Positions 6,230 to 14,017 of a stretch of 64,000 nucleotides of DNA are shown piece by piece; positions within the stretch are counted from its first letter, which is position 1, and each line of letters opens with the position of its first letter. The notes under the pieces are model-generated. The model was given only the letters and a program-made list of their open reading frames with translations, did no database searches and was not told the origin of the DNA. The position numbers and the translations under genes are program-made. This stretch comes from Priestia megaterium (lineage in GTDB: Bacteria > Bacillota > Bacilli > Bacillales > Bacillaceae_H), in contig NZ_CP085442.1 in the NCBI RefSeq assembly GCF_023824195.1, positions 2,208,001 to 2,272,000 on the forward strand, given 5' to 3'.

Positions 6230-8434
6230 ATGAAACACATGAACAGTGAAGTGAAAGAAGAACGAACTTCAAATAAAAAAAGAATAGATTTATTTTTAGT
6301 TCCCATTGTTTTAATTGCAGCGTTTTTGAACTTATTTAAAATTTGGACAGATGAATACGCCAACGCTTATTACACGGCAGCTGTCAAAAGTATGCTTCAA
6401 AGTTTTCATAATTTCTTTTACGCATCTTTTGATCCAGGAGGCTATGTAACGATTGATAAGCCGCCGGTTGTGTTTTGGATTCAGACAATTAGCGCCAAAA
6501 TATTTGGATTTCACGGATGGAGCGTCATTCTACCGCAAGCATTAGCGGGCATCGGTTCAGTCCTTTTACTATACGTACTCGTAAAACGTACGTTTGGCGT
6601 ATGGGCTGGGAGATTTGCTGCTCTTGCCATGGCTCTGACGCCAATTGTACCTGCGGTAAGCCGAACAAATAATATCGATAGTATGCTTGTATTTACATTA
6701 TTAGTAGCAACGTGGATGTTATTTCGTGCTGTGCGCACGGCTAAATTTGGCTGGGTTTTAGCAGCTTTTGCGATGATTGGTGTCGCATTTAATATGAAAA
6801 TGCTTCAAGCATACATGGTTTTACCAGCATTTTATGTTTTCTATGTAGTGGCAACCAAAATCACTTGGAAAAAGAAAATTGCTTTTTTAACAACAGCGAC
6901 TGCACTAATGCTCGCCGTTTCTGTCTCATGGGCAGTTGTAGTGGATTCAACTTCTGCTGATAAGCGACCTTATATGGGAAGCAGTCAAACAAATTCAGTT
7001 CTAGAGCTTGCTTTCGGATATAACGGTATTAATCGTTTAACTGGAAATACAAGCGTGACGGGAAGCAGTCATAAGCAGCCTGCTCAAACTCAGCAGCAAA
7101 CAGCAAGCAATGAAACAAAACAAAATAGCAGTTCAAGTGCTGATGCTTCACAAAGCTCAAATCAAAGCAAGAGCTCTTCTCAAAAGATGCAGGCTCCAGG
7201 TGGAGGGAATCAAAACGGAATGTTCAACACGGGGAATCCTGGTCCATTCCGACTATTCCAAAAAGGGTTATCAGATCAAATCAGCTGGTTATTACCATTT
7301 GTAATCTTTTCAATCGTGGGTCTATTTGCCGGAGTGAAATTTAAAGGGCCTTACACGACAAAACAAAAAGAAAGTTTATTTTGGTTAGCGTGGCTGCTAC
7401 CAGTAGCTGTCTTCTTTAGTATCGCAGGATTTTTCCATCAGTATTATTTAATTATGCTGGCACCTCCAATCGCCGCATTTGCAGGAGCGGGAGCAGTAGC
7501 TTTATGGAGCATGTACAAACAGCGTAATGGCTGGAAATCATGGCTGCTGCCAAGTGGTATTTTAACAACAGCAGCACTTCAAGTATATATTATGTCTCCT
7601 TATGTCAGCTCAATTGGGGTAACACCAATTGCCGGTGTAGGAGCACTGGGCGTTATTTTAGCTCTTGTTTTAGCTGTTCGTAAAGAGCGTAAAAACTCTG
7701 TGACCAATTATCTAGGAGTCGCAGCGATGGTTGTCTTGCTTGCAATGCCGGCGTACTGGGCGATGACACCGATTATTTATGGTGGAAATAGCATGCTTCC
7801 AGCAGCAGGTCCTGATTCTTCAAGCGGTATGGGAGGACTTCCAAGCACAGCTACAAATAGCAAACAGTCTGGTTTTAACGGCATGCAGCCTCCAGGAAGC
7901 TCTAATGGCAATTCATCTTCAAACAATCAAATGCAGCCGCCAAGCGGTTCATCAAACGGCGGTCAAATGCAAATGCCGGGCGGTTCATCCAATAATAGTC
8001 AAATGCCAAACAGCTTTTCAGGCAAATCATCATCTTCAAAACGAAAAAGTGGAGGGATGAACGCAGAAGTAAACCAAAAGCTACTAAATTATTTAACAAA
8101 AAATAATACAGGTGAAAAATATTTATTTGCCACAACGGATTCAACTTCAGCTGCGCCTTACATTATTAAAACGGGCAAGCCAGTAATGGCAATGGGTGGA
8201 TTTAGCGGTTCAGATCCAATTTTAACGGTAAGTAAATTAAAAGCCATGATTAAAAAAGGTGAAGTGAAATATTTCTACTTGTCTGGAATGGGCAAGGGAG
8301 GTCAATCTGACGTTATCACGTGGATTAAAGAAAACAGTAAGGAGGTTCCTTCTTCCAAATGGCAGTCTACTTCATCAAGTTCTCAGCAAGGACCATTTGG
8401 AAATGGAACACTATACGAAATAACGCTTAAATAA
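6230..8434 (+). CDS. ykcB: Polyprenyl-phosphate-sugar-dependent glycosyltransferase (PMT/ArnT-like)
   Basis: 734 residues with 11 or so membrane helices. The first external loop holds DEYANAYY and FDPGGYVTIDKPPVVFW, the acidic and DKPP signature of the GT39/ArnT-like fold that takes sugar from a polyprenyl phosphate outside the membrane. Two low-complexity Ser/Asn/Gln/Gly/Pro-rich insertions interrupt it (around residues 270-330 and 515-600), and a soluble domain forms the end. GAAGGAG precedes ATG. It is the first gene of an operon with ykcC, a GtrA-like gene and gtaB, matching YkcB of B. subtilis. It presumably adds a hexose to an envelope polymer or protein; the acceptor is unknown. Confidence 0.85.
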   Translation: MKHMNSEVKEERTSNKKRIDLFLVPIVLIAAFLNLFKIWTDEYANAYYTAAVKSMLQSFHNFFYASFDPGGYVTIDKPPVVFWIQTISAKIFGFHGWSVILPQALAGIGSVLLLYVLVKRTFGVWAGRFAALAMALTPIVPAVSRTNNIDSMLVFTLLVATWMLFRAVRTAKFGWVLAAFAMIGVAFNMKMLQAYMVLPAFYVFYVVATKITWKKKIAFLTTATALMLAVSVSWAVVVDSTSADKRPYMGSSQTNSVLELAFGYNGINRLTGNTSVTGSSHKQPAQTQQQTASNETKQNSSSSADASQSSNQSKSSSQKMQAPGGGNQNGMFNTGNPGPFRLFQKGLSDQISWLLPFVIFSIVGLFAGVKFKGPYTTKQKESLFWLAWLLPVAVFFSIAGFFHQYYLIMLAPPIAAFAGAGAVALWSMYKQRNGWKSWLLPSGILTTAALQVYIMSPYVSSIGVTPIAGVGALGVILALVLAVRKERKNSVTNYLGVAAMVVLLAMPAYWAMTPIIYGGNSMLPAAGPDSSSGMGGLPSTATNSKQSGFNGMQPPGSSNGNSSSNNQMQPPSGSSNGGQMQMPGGSSNNSQMPNSFSGKSSSSKRKSGGMNAEVNQKLLNYLTKNNTGEKYLFATTDSTSAAPYIIKTGKPVMAMGGFSGSDPILTVSKLKAMIKKGEVKYFYLSGMGKGGQSDVITWIKENSKEVPSSKWQSTSSSSQQGPFGNGTLYEITLK

Positions 8435-8447
8435 GGAGGACATGAAT

Positions 8448-9413
8448 ATGAGTTCAATTGTCAAATATTCTATTGTTGTTCCTGTGTACAACGAAGAAGA
8501 AGTGATTCATGAAACCTACCGCCGTCTAACAGAAGTGATGCGTTCAACGAAAGAAGCTTACGAGCTTCTTTTCGTGAACGACGGCAGTAGAGATCGAACA
8601 GCAGAAATCATTAAAGAATACAGCGAGCAAGACCCGGCCGTTGTTTTATTGGATTTTGCCCGTAACTTTGGTCATCAAATTGCTATTACAGCTGGTATGG
8701 ATTATGCAAGAGGAGAGGCCGTCGTTGTAATTGATGCTGATTTGCAAGACCCGCCTGAATTAATTTTAGAGATGATTGAAAAATGGAAGCAAGGGTTCGA
8801 CGTTGTATATGCTAAGCGTACAAAGCGAAAAGGAGAAACATACTTTAAAAAGCAAACAGCTGCTATGTTTTATCGTTTCTTACGTGCGATGACCGATATT
8901 GATATTCCTCTCGATACAGGGGATTTCCGTTTGCTAGATCGCAAAGTGTGCAATCAAATGAATAGCATTCAAGAAAAAAATCGCTTTGTTCGCGGATTGG
9001 TAAGCTGGGTCGGCTTTAAACAAATAGCAGTAGAATATGAGCGAGACGAGCGTTTGGCCGGGGAGTCGAAATATCCTTTGAAAAAGATGCTGAAGCTTTC
9101 AATGGATGGCATTACATCTTTTTCCTATAAACCGCTAAAGCTAGCTAGCTATGCTGGTGTAACTCTATCTGGTATCGGTTTTATTTATCTTTTAGTGGTG
9201 CTGTATTTGAAGTTATTTACAGACAGCACCATCACAGGGTGGTCGTCATTAATTGTCATTCAGCTATTCTTTAGCGGCATCATTTTAATTATTCTTGGTA
9301 TGATTGGAGAATATATTGGCCGCATCTACGATGAAACAAAAAACCGTCCACTCTATATCGTCCGTGAAAAGTATCAGCTTGAAACACGCAAGGAAGTATC
9401 ACTTCGTGACTAA
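8448..9413 (+). CDS. ykcC: Polyprenyl-phosphate glycosyltransferase (GT2, DPM1/GtrB-like)
   Basis: 321 residues from ATG 8448, which is 8 nt behind AAGGAGG; the in-frame ATG at 8442 is only 2 nt away. GT2 domain: SIVVPVYNEEEVI at the start, the metal-binding DADLQDPPE near residue 98, RNFGHQIAITAGMDYA, and two C-terminal membrane helices. This is the GtrB/YkcC architecture that loads glucose or another hexose onto undecaprenyl phosphate at the inner face. It lies between the membrane transferase and the GtrA-like gene, completing a lipid-linked sugar pathway. Confidence 0.9.
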   Translation: MSSIVKYSIVVPVYNEEEVIHETYRRLTEVMRSTKEAYELLFVNDGSRDRTAEIIKEYSEQDPAVVLLDFARNFGHQIAITAGMDYARGEAVVVIDADLQDPPELILEMIEKWKQGFDVVYAKRTKRKGETYFKKQTAAMFYRFLRAMTDIDIPLDTGDFRLLDRKVCNQMNSIQEKNRFVRGLVSWVGFKQIAVEYERDERLAGESKYPLKKMLKLSMDGITSFSYKPLKLASYAGVTLSGIGFIYLLVVLYLKLFTDSTITGWSSLIVIQLFFSGIILIILGMIGEYIGRIYDETKNRPLYIVREKYQLETRKEVSLRD

Positions 9414-9810
9414 CAAATGGATATCTTTTATTAAATTTGCGTTAGTAGGAGTTGTAAATACACTGATTGATTTTGTAGTATACGCACTTTTAACAACAAT
9501 CGGTGTTAACTACATACTAGCGCAGTGGATTTCATACAGTGCGGGCATTTTAAACAGTTATGTCATGAATCGCAAATGGACGTTTGAGAGAAAAGAAAAA
9601 AGCAGTAAGCGTGAAGTGATTTCATTCGTAATCGTAAATTTGATCACTTTATCCCTAACATCTTTTCTGTTGACTGTTCTATATAATAAATGGGGTATAG
9701 CGCTGCTAATCAGTAAACTTCTGATTACAATCGTAAGTGTCGGTATCAACTTTATTGGTACTAAATTATTTGTATTTACTACTAAAAAAGAAAGAGGGAT
9801 TCATATATGA
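9406..9810 (+). CDS. GtrA-family membrane protein
   Basis: 134 residues with four membrane helices in the GtrA pattern (FIKFALVGVVNTLIDFVVYALL at the start, SAGILNSYVMNRKWTF in the middle, GTKLFVF at the end). GTG 9406 is chosen: AGGAAG stands 9 nt upstream, and it overlaps the ykcC stop by 8 nt. GtrA proteins are believed to help flip polyprenyl-phosphate-linked sugar across the membrane. Translation is coupled to ykcC, and its stop overlaps the gtaB start (ATGA). Confidence 0.85.
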   Translation: MTNKWISFIKFALVGVVNTLIDFVVYALLTTIGVNYILAQWISYSAGILNSYVMNRKWTFERKEKSSKREVISFVIVNLITLSLTSFLLTVLYNKWGIALLISKLLITIVSVGINFIGTKLFVFTTKKERGIHI

Positions 9811-10694
9811 CGATAAAAAAAGCAGTTATTCCAGTAGGCGGTTTAGGAACACGATTTTTGCCAGCGACAAAAGCGCAGCCGAAAGAAATGCTGCCAATTG
9901 TCGATAAGCCTGCTGTACAATATATTGTAGAAGAAGCAGTGAAATCAGGCATTGAAAGTATTATTTTTATTACAGGACGAAACAAAAAATCAATTGAAGA
10001 CCATTTTGATAAATCAATTGAGTTAGAGCAAATGCTTGAAGAAAAGCACAAGTTTGACATGTTAAAAGAAGTACAAACGATTTCATCAATGGCCAGCATT
10101 CACTATATTCGTCAAAAAGAGCCGTTAGGACTCGGTCATGCTATTCTCTGTGCCGAGCAGTTCATTGGTGATGAGCCGTTTGCCGTTCTTCTTGGAGACG
10201 ATATTATGACTTCTGAAGAACCTGCGCTCAAACAGATGATCCAAGCGTATGAAAAGACGGACCAATCAGTTATCGGCGTGAAAAAAGTGGATGCAGAAGA
10301 GGTATCAAAATACGGAATCATTCAGCCGAAAAATAAATCTGGCAGCCTTCATGAAGTGAATGACTTGATTGAAAAACCATCGATAGAACAAGCTCCGTCA
10401 ACTATTGCCGTTATGGGCCGCTACATTTTAAATCCTTCTATTTTTTCTTATCTAAAAACGATTGAAAGAGGGGTAGGAAATGAATTACAATTAACAGATG
10501 CACTGCGTGTGGTATGTGAAAAAGAGCGACTGTTTGCTCTTGAACTGGAAGGGCAGCGCTTTGATATTGGAGATAAGGTAGGCTATATGAAAGCGATGGT
10601 AGAAGTGGCGTTAAAGCGCAGAGATTTACGTCAAACGTTTTTATCGTATTTGGAGGGAATTGTAGAAAAAGAACGAGCAAACAACTTCAGCTAA
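9807..10694 (+). CDS. gtaB: UTP-glucose-1-phosphate uridylyltransferase
   Basis: 295 residues, the usual GtaB/GalU length. The N-terminal nucleotide-binding signature KAVIPVGGLGTRFLPATKA and the uridylyl-binding FAVLLGDDIM are present, with EKPS and ELQLTDALR further on. It makes UDP-glucose from UTP and glucose-1-phosphate. The 4-nt overlap with the GtrA-like gene places it in the operon, which suggests UDP-glucose is the donor used by YkcC. It could be a second copy in addition to a housekeeping gtaB elsewhere. Confidence 0.92.
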   Translation: MTIKKAVIPVGGLGTRFLPATKAQPKEMLPIVDKPAVQYIVEEAVKSGIESIIFITGRNKKSIEDHFDKSIELEQMLEEKHKFDMLKEVQTISSMASIHYIRQKEPLGLGHAILCAEQFIGDEPFAVLLGDDIMTSEEPALKQMIQAYEKTDQSVIGVKKVDAEEVSKYGIIQPKNKSGSLHEVNDLIEKPSIEQAPSTIAVMGRYILNPSIFSYLKTIERGVGNELQLTDALRVVCEKERLFALELEGQRFDIGDKVGYMKAMVEVALKRRDLRQTFLSYLEGIVEKERANNFS

Positions 10695-10711
10695 TAAGAG
10701 TTAATCAGTTT

Positions 10712-10733
10712 GTTCATATTCAGTTCATATTTG
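10712..10733 (+). promoter_or_regulatory. Tandem direct-repeat operator upstream of the two-component genes
   Basis: GTTCATATTCAGTTCATAT: TTCATA, 5 bp, TTCATA, then a TATAAA -10-like hexamer at 10737. It matches the element at 6171-6192, suggesting autoregulation by the downstream response regulator. Confidence 0.6.
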
Positions 10734-10763
10734 AAGTATAAAATCATTGTATTATCTTATGTC

Positions 10764-10790
10764 GCTCTCTGTTTGGTATAAACAGAGAGC
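10764..10790 (+). other. Perfect 11-bp hairpin in the leader of the two-component operon
   Basis: GCTCTCTGTTT / AAACAGAGAGC around GGTAT. No run of T follows, so it is more likely an mRNA 5' structure or a weak terminator of gtaB than an efficient terminator. Confidence 0.5.
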
Positions 10791-10838
10791 TTACTGTGCG
10801 TAAAAGCTGGACAAACTTAGGAGTAGGGAGAGACATGT

Positions 10839-11513
10839 ATGATTCAAATATTAGTTGCAGATGATGATCAACATATTCGAGAGCTGATATCATTATATTT
10901 AGAAAATCAAGGATTTAAAATTATAAAAGCAGCAGATGGTGAAGAAGCATGGGCGAAAATGGAAGAGTTTCGAATTGATCTAGCAGTCGTTGATATCATG
11001 ATGCCATTTAAAGACGGATGGGAACTAACAAAGGAAATTAAGGAGTATTTTGATATACCGGTTTTGATGGTAACAGCTAGAGGCGAATCGCATGATAAAC
11101 TAAAAGGATTTGATATCGGAACAGACGACTATGTCGTGAAGCCTTTTGATCCTCAGGAAATGGTTGCTCGTGTAAAGGCCCTTTTACGCAGGTACCGAGT
11201 AGAAGCTAACAATGTAATCTATATGGGGAATATAAAATTAGACCGTACCAAATTAGAGATGAGTGCAGGAGAAACAAGCGAACAGCTGCCGTTAAAAGAG
11301 TTTGAATTACTGTTCACGTTAGTTAGTTCTCCAGGAAAGATTTTTACTCGTGATCAGCTTATTCAATTAATTTGGGGATATGATTATGAAGGTGATGAGC
11401 GCACGGTAGATGTTCACATAAAACGTCTGCGAGAGAGGCTTAATCATATGAAAAAAGTCGGTATGGAAATCAAAACAATTCGTGGACTAGGCTATAGAGC
11501 AGAAGGGTGTTAA
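10839..11513 (+). CDS. OmpR/PhoB-family response regulator
   Basis: 224 residues. Receiver domain 1-115 with acidic pocket DDDQ near 9-12, phospho-acceptor D in VVDIMMP near 53, T in VTARG and K in VVKPFDP. The winged-helix domain follows (LPLKEFELLFTLVSSPG; RTVDVHIKRLRERL). It is adjacent to its histidine kinase (one base between stop and start). Tandem TTCAYA repeats lie upstream of its own gene and of the ykcB operon, so both are likely targets. Confidence 0.93.
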   Translation: MIQILVADDDQHIRELISLYLENQGFKIIKAADGEEAWAKMEEFRIDLAVVDIMMPFKDGWELTKEIKEYFDIPVLMVTARGESHDKLKGFDIGTDDYVVKPFDPQEMVARVKALLRRYRVEANNVIYMGNIKLDRTKLEMSAGETSEQLPLKEFELLFTLVSSPGKIFTRDQLIQLIWGYDYEGDERTVDVHIKRLRERLNHMKKVGMEIKTIRGLGYRAEGC

Positions 11514-11514
11514 C

Positions 11515-12894
11515 GTGAAATCAATTTATGTAAAGCTGGTTCTGTCGTTCATCATTACGATTTTATTGAGCGTTGTGATTACCGTTGTCGTTACGACATT
11601 TCTTAGCAAGCAGAAGCTCGAAATGCGATTAGGTCAGGATATGGTGAAGATGGGAGAAGATTTTATCGATTTGTACGGAGCAGAAGACTCCGACAAAGCT
11701 GCAAGGTTTTTATCTAATTCATCATTCATTCATTTTTCGTTTATTATTATTGATGATCAGCATGAAGAAAAAGTATTAGGACAGCCAGGACCGCCTATTC
11801 CAATTACACCGGAAGAAATCGATCAAGTATTAGACGGGAAGCGTTATTCTAATTTAAACGAGGAAAAAGGTGATCGTCCACAGCCAAACGTAGTGGGTCT
11901 TCCTTTTAAAGAAAATGGACGGTCGTATGCCCTATTTATTCAGTCTCATCCACAGCGGCAATTTTCAGTTATTCAAGATGTTCAAAATATCCAGCTTATT
12001 ACGATTTTATTAGTAGGTATTGTATTATTTGCATACGTTTCAACGATTATTATTAAACCGATTAAGCGCCTGAGTACAGCGATGAAAGTGGTCGGACAAG
12101 GCGAATACAATGTGCAAGTCGAGCACACAGCGAATGATGAAATCGGTCTGTTAACTAAAAACTTTAATCAAATGACTAAAGAATTAAACAAAATAGAAAC
12201 GATGAGGCAAGAGTTCATTGCTAGCGTTTCGCATGAAATTCAATCACCGCTGACCTCTATTCGCGGTTTTTCAGCGGCACTTAAAGATGATATCGTCAGT
12301 GAAGATAAAAAGATACAATATTTAACGATTATTGAAAAAGAAAGTACAAGACTTTCTCAGCTTAGTTCCAATTTGCTAAAGCTTGCTTCTCTTGACTCTG
12401 AACATCAAACGCTAATGCTGCAGCAATACCGGTTAGATGAACAGATCAGGCATGTGGTCATGGCTTTAGAACCTCAGTGGACAAAAAAGAACATAGAAAT
12501 TGACCTTGATTTATCCAATGTTCAAATGGAAGCAGATAAAGATTTGTTAGAACAAGTTTGGCTAAATTTAGTAACAAATGCTATTAAATATACGCCTGAA
12601 AATGGATTGGTGAAAATATCCATTCATCAAAAAAACGAAGAAATAGACGTGAAAATAAAGGATAATGGAATTGGTATTGCCGAAGAAGATCAAAAATATA
12701 TTTTTGAAAGCTTTTATAAAGTAGATAAATCCAGAACGTTAAAAGGAAGCGGCCTCGGTCTAGCCATTACAAAAAAAATTGTGCGGCTGCATGAGGGCGC
12801 AATACGTGTTGAAAGCAAAAAAGAACAAGGAAGTATCTTTACGGTAACCCTGCCTACCCAAAAAAATAGGACTAAAAAAGACTCGTCTGTGTAA
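11515..12894 (+). CDS. Membrane sensor histidine kinase
   Basis: 459 residues. A first membrane helix (about 7-29), an extracytoplasmic sensor region to about 155, a second helix (160-180), HAMP (about 180-235), HisKA with the phospho-acceptor in SVSHEIQSPLTSI near residue 240, and HATPase with N (NLVTNAIKYTPEN), DNGIGI and GSGLGLAI boxes. It starts at GTG, one base after the regulator stop. The usual E-L-R-T-P after the His is replaced by EIQSP, a tolerated variation. It senses an envelope signal, unknown here, and controls the partner regulator. Confidence 0.93.
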   Translation: MKSIYVKLVLSFIITILLSVVITVVVTTFLSKQKLEMRLGQDMVKMGEDFIDLYGAEDSDKAARFLSNSSFIHFSFIIIDDQHEEKVLGQPGPPIPITPEEIDQVLDGKRYSNLNEEKGDRPQPNVVGLPFKENGRSYALFIQSHPQRQFSVIQDVQNIQLITILLVGIVLFAYVSTIIIKPIKRLSTAMKVVGQGEYNVQVEHTANDEIGLLTKNFNQMTKELNKIETMRQEFIASVSHEIQSPLTSIRGFSAALKDDIVSEDKKIQYLTIIEKESTRLSQLSSNLLKLASLDSEHQTLMLQQYRLDEQIRHVVMALEPQWTKKNIEIDLDLSNVQMEADKDLLEQVWLNLVTNAIKYTPENGLVKISIHQKNEEIDVKIKDNGIGIAEEDQKYIFESFYKVDKSRTLKGSGLGLAITKKIVRLHEGAIRVESKKEQGSIFTVTLPTQKNRTKKDSSV

Positions 12895-12918
12895 GTTCAT
12901 CCAGATGAGTCTTTTTTA
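12875..12918 (+). terminator. Terminator of the two-component operon
   Basis: AAAAAGACTCGTCTG / CAGATGAGTCTTTTT with one mismatch, overlapping the last codons of the kinase gene. Confidence 0.85.
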
Positions 12919-12974
12919 TTAGGTCAAAGATATAAAAAAAATTAATAATATCTATTTATTTTTTTAATCCCTAC

Positions 12975-13003
12975 TTGACATATAGGTAAAGTGTAAATAA
13001 TAT
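12975..13003 (+). promoter_or_regulatory. Sulfur promoter 1 with spacer box
   Basis: TTGACA (12975-12980), 17 bp, TAATAT (12998-13003). The spacer holds ATAGGTAAAGTGT (12982-12994), repeated at the identical position in promoter 3. Confidence 0.8.
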
Positions 13004-13044
13004 AGATAGTATAAATCTTTTGAAAAAATTGGGATGCTAAAGAA

Positions 13045-13099
13045 GCTGATCGGTCAACCGAAGGCTCATACTTGTTCGCTACTAGTGTGGGCCTTTTCT
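13045..13099 (+). ncRNA. Leader hairpin-terminator motif, copy 1
   Basis: GCTGATCGGTCAACCGAAGG forms TCGG/CCGA, then AGGCTCATACTTG pairs with CTAGTGTGGGCCT (with G-U pairs) and is followed by TTTT. The AGGC at the end of the small hairpin is also the first arm of the terminator, so the two can compete. It matches copies at 13697 and 14099. Confidence 0.65.
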
Positions 13100-13159
13100 G
13101 TACATTGGTTGTGGTCATTAAAATCTCAATCTTCAACTGAACATATGGGGAGGATTACC

Positions 13160-13231
13160 ATGTATTTATCTTCTGCACATTATACAAGTACTTATAGATG
13201 TTGTTCGCTTTGTTTATTCAACTGCAACTAA
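13160..13231 (+). CDS. Cys-rich 23-residue leader peptide
   Basis: ATG 13160 stands 5-6 nt behind GGGGAGGA. The product is MYLSSAHYTSTYRCCSLCLF followed by NCN: four Cys in the last ten residues, including adjacent TGT-TGT codons. It lies between the hairpin-terminator and yezD in a sulfur gene cluster, 35 nt before the yezD start. A role as a cysteine-sensing upstream ORF is inferred; no attenuator-like terminator is visible between it and yezD, so it could act on translation. It may also be a small functional peptide. Confidence 0.55.
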   Translation: MYLSSAHYTSTYRCCSLCLFNCN

Positions 13232-13266
13232 AATATAAATTTATCTATGAATAGGAGAATGATAAA

Positions 13267-13431
13267 ATGGCTTCAATTACACAAGAAAAATTAGATTATA
13301 TTGTTAAATTACTAACTGAAATCAACTATGGATCTGTACTAATTACTCTGCACGACGGACAAATTACTCAAGTGGACAGCACGGAAAAAAACCGCTTTTT
13401 AGCTAAAAGCAAAGTAGCAAGCCACAAATAA
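13267..13431 (+). CDS. yezD: YezD-family small protein (DUF2292)
   Basis: 54 residues (MASITQEKLDYIVKLL, then YGSVLITLHDGQITQVDSTEK). The pattern of helix followed by G-S-V-x-I-T-x-H-x-x-x-I-x-Q-V/I and a basic tail matches B. subtilis YezD. AGGAGA is 8 nt before ATG. The function is unknown. Here it is the first full gene of a sulfur cluster, downstream of a hairpin-terminator leader and a Cys-rich peptide, which suggests a link with sulfur supply. Confidence 0.85.
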   Translation: MASITQEKLDYIVKLLTEINYGSVLITLHDGQITQVDSTEKNRFLAKSKVASHK

Positions 13432-13696
13432 GCCTATTTAAATACGTATTTAGAGAAACTGAAGGGCCAGCCTAGATAGCGAACGCTTGACGGCGGGGCA
13501 AGCAAGTACTGTACTAAATATAGAAAACGTGCGTATTTGAAGAAGAATTGACTTTCTTTCCGGTCAAAGATTTAGAATTTTTCGAATTAAAATTGAGTTA
13601 TAGGTTGTATGAGTATGACGATGAGAAGTGTAAAGCTGCTAAAGCAGCAGCTTTATACTTTTTAAAATTATGAAGATCTGACAGTTTCATTCCTGT
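13432..13696 (+). other. Intergenic region with palindrome, degenerate promoter and terminator-like hairpin
   Basis: It holds the 14-bp palindrome TAAATACGTATTTA (13439-13452) and a degenerate promoter TTGAGT (13593-13598) with ATAGG at the same offset (+7) as in promoters 1 and 3 but a poor -10. A strong hairpin follows at 13626. No gene is supported. Confidence 0.45.
13626..13663 (+). terminator. Terminator after the yezD unit
   Basis: A 15-bp stem AAGTGTAAAGCTGCT / AGCAGCTTTATACTT around AAAGC with one wobble, followed by T residues. Confidence 0.8.
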
Positions 13697-13746
13697 GCTG
13701 ATCGGATTACCGAAGGCTTCTGACCTGTGTTAGGAGTCTTTTTTTA
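13697..13746 (+). ncRNA. Leader hairpin-terminator motif, copy 2
   Basis: GCTGATCGGATTACCGAAGG folds as TCGG/CCGA and runs into GGCTTCTGAC / GTTAGGAGTC with a T7 tract. It precedes the FbpA-like gene. Confidence 0.65.
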
Positions 13747-13777
13747 TTCTTAAATTAATATAATAGGAGGAGAAAAA

Positions 13778-13930
13778 ATGGAAAATTTATTACGAGCAGC
13801 GGTGCGGCAAAGAAAACAATACCTCATTGAAGAGTTACTGAAAAAAGGGATTTACAAAAAAGAAAACCATCATCTTTTTGAACTCACACTCTCTGACTTA
13901 GAAAAAGAGTATCAGGCACGCAGTAAGTAA
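13778..13930 (+). CDS. FbpA-like small basic protein
   Basis: 50 residues (MENLLRAAVRQRKQYLIEEL, then GIYKKENHHLFELTLSDLEKEY). The L-I-E-x-L-L-x-x-G-I-Y-K ... L-F-E-L-T-L-S-x-L-E-K-E-Y pattern is that of the Fur-regulated basic protein family. AGGAGG precedes ATG by about 9 nt. B. subtilis FbpA is made under iron starvation and helps iron-sparing regulation. No Fur-like box is visible here. The gene instead follows the same hairpin-terminator leader as its sulfur neighbours, so its control and role may differ. Confidence 0.75.
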   Translation: MENLLRAAVRQRKQYLIEELLKKGIYKKENHHLFELTLSDLEKEYQARSK

Positions 13931-13982
13931 GGAAAACACGTAAAAAGAACTAAAATAAGTGTAAAAAAGATTAAAAACCTAG

Positions 13983-14011
13983 TTGACTAATAGGTAAAGT
14001 GTGTTTATTAT
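13983..14011 (+). promoter_or_regulatory. Sulfur promoter 3 with spacer box
   Basis: TTGACT (13983-13988), 17 bp, TATTAT (14006-14011). ATAGGTAAAGTGT (13990-14002) sits 7 bp from the start of the -35, exactly as in promoter 1. Confidence 0.8.
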
Positions 14012-14017
14012 AAAAAC

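Noticed and set aside
10764..10790. Terminator of the gtaB operon
   Set aside because: The stem is perfect, but no T tract follows in either direction; recorded as a leader hairpin instead.
13034..13159. N-terminal part of a 65-codon reading frame that ends with the Cys-rich peptide
   Set aside because: It runs through the hairpin-terminator leader and has no ribosome binding site at its first ATG; only the last 23 codons have one.
13660..13777. Fur box before the FbpA-like gene
   Set aside because: No sequence close to the Fur consensus was found between the terminator at 13626 and the start codon.
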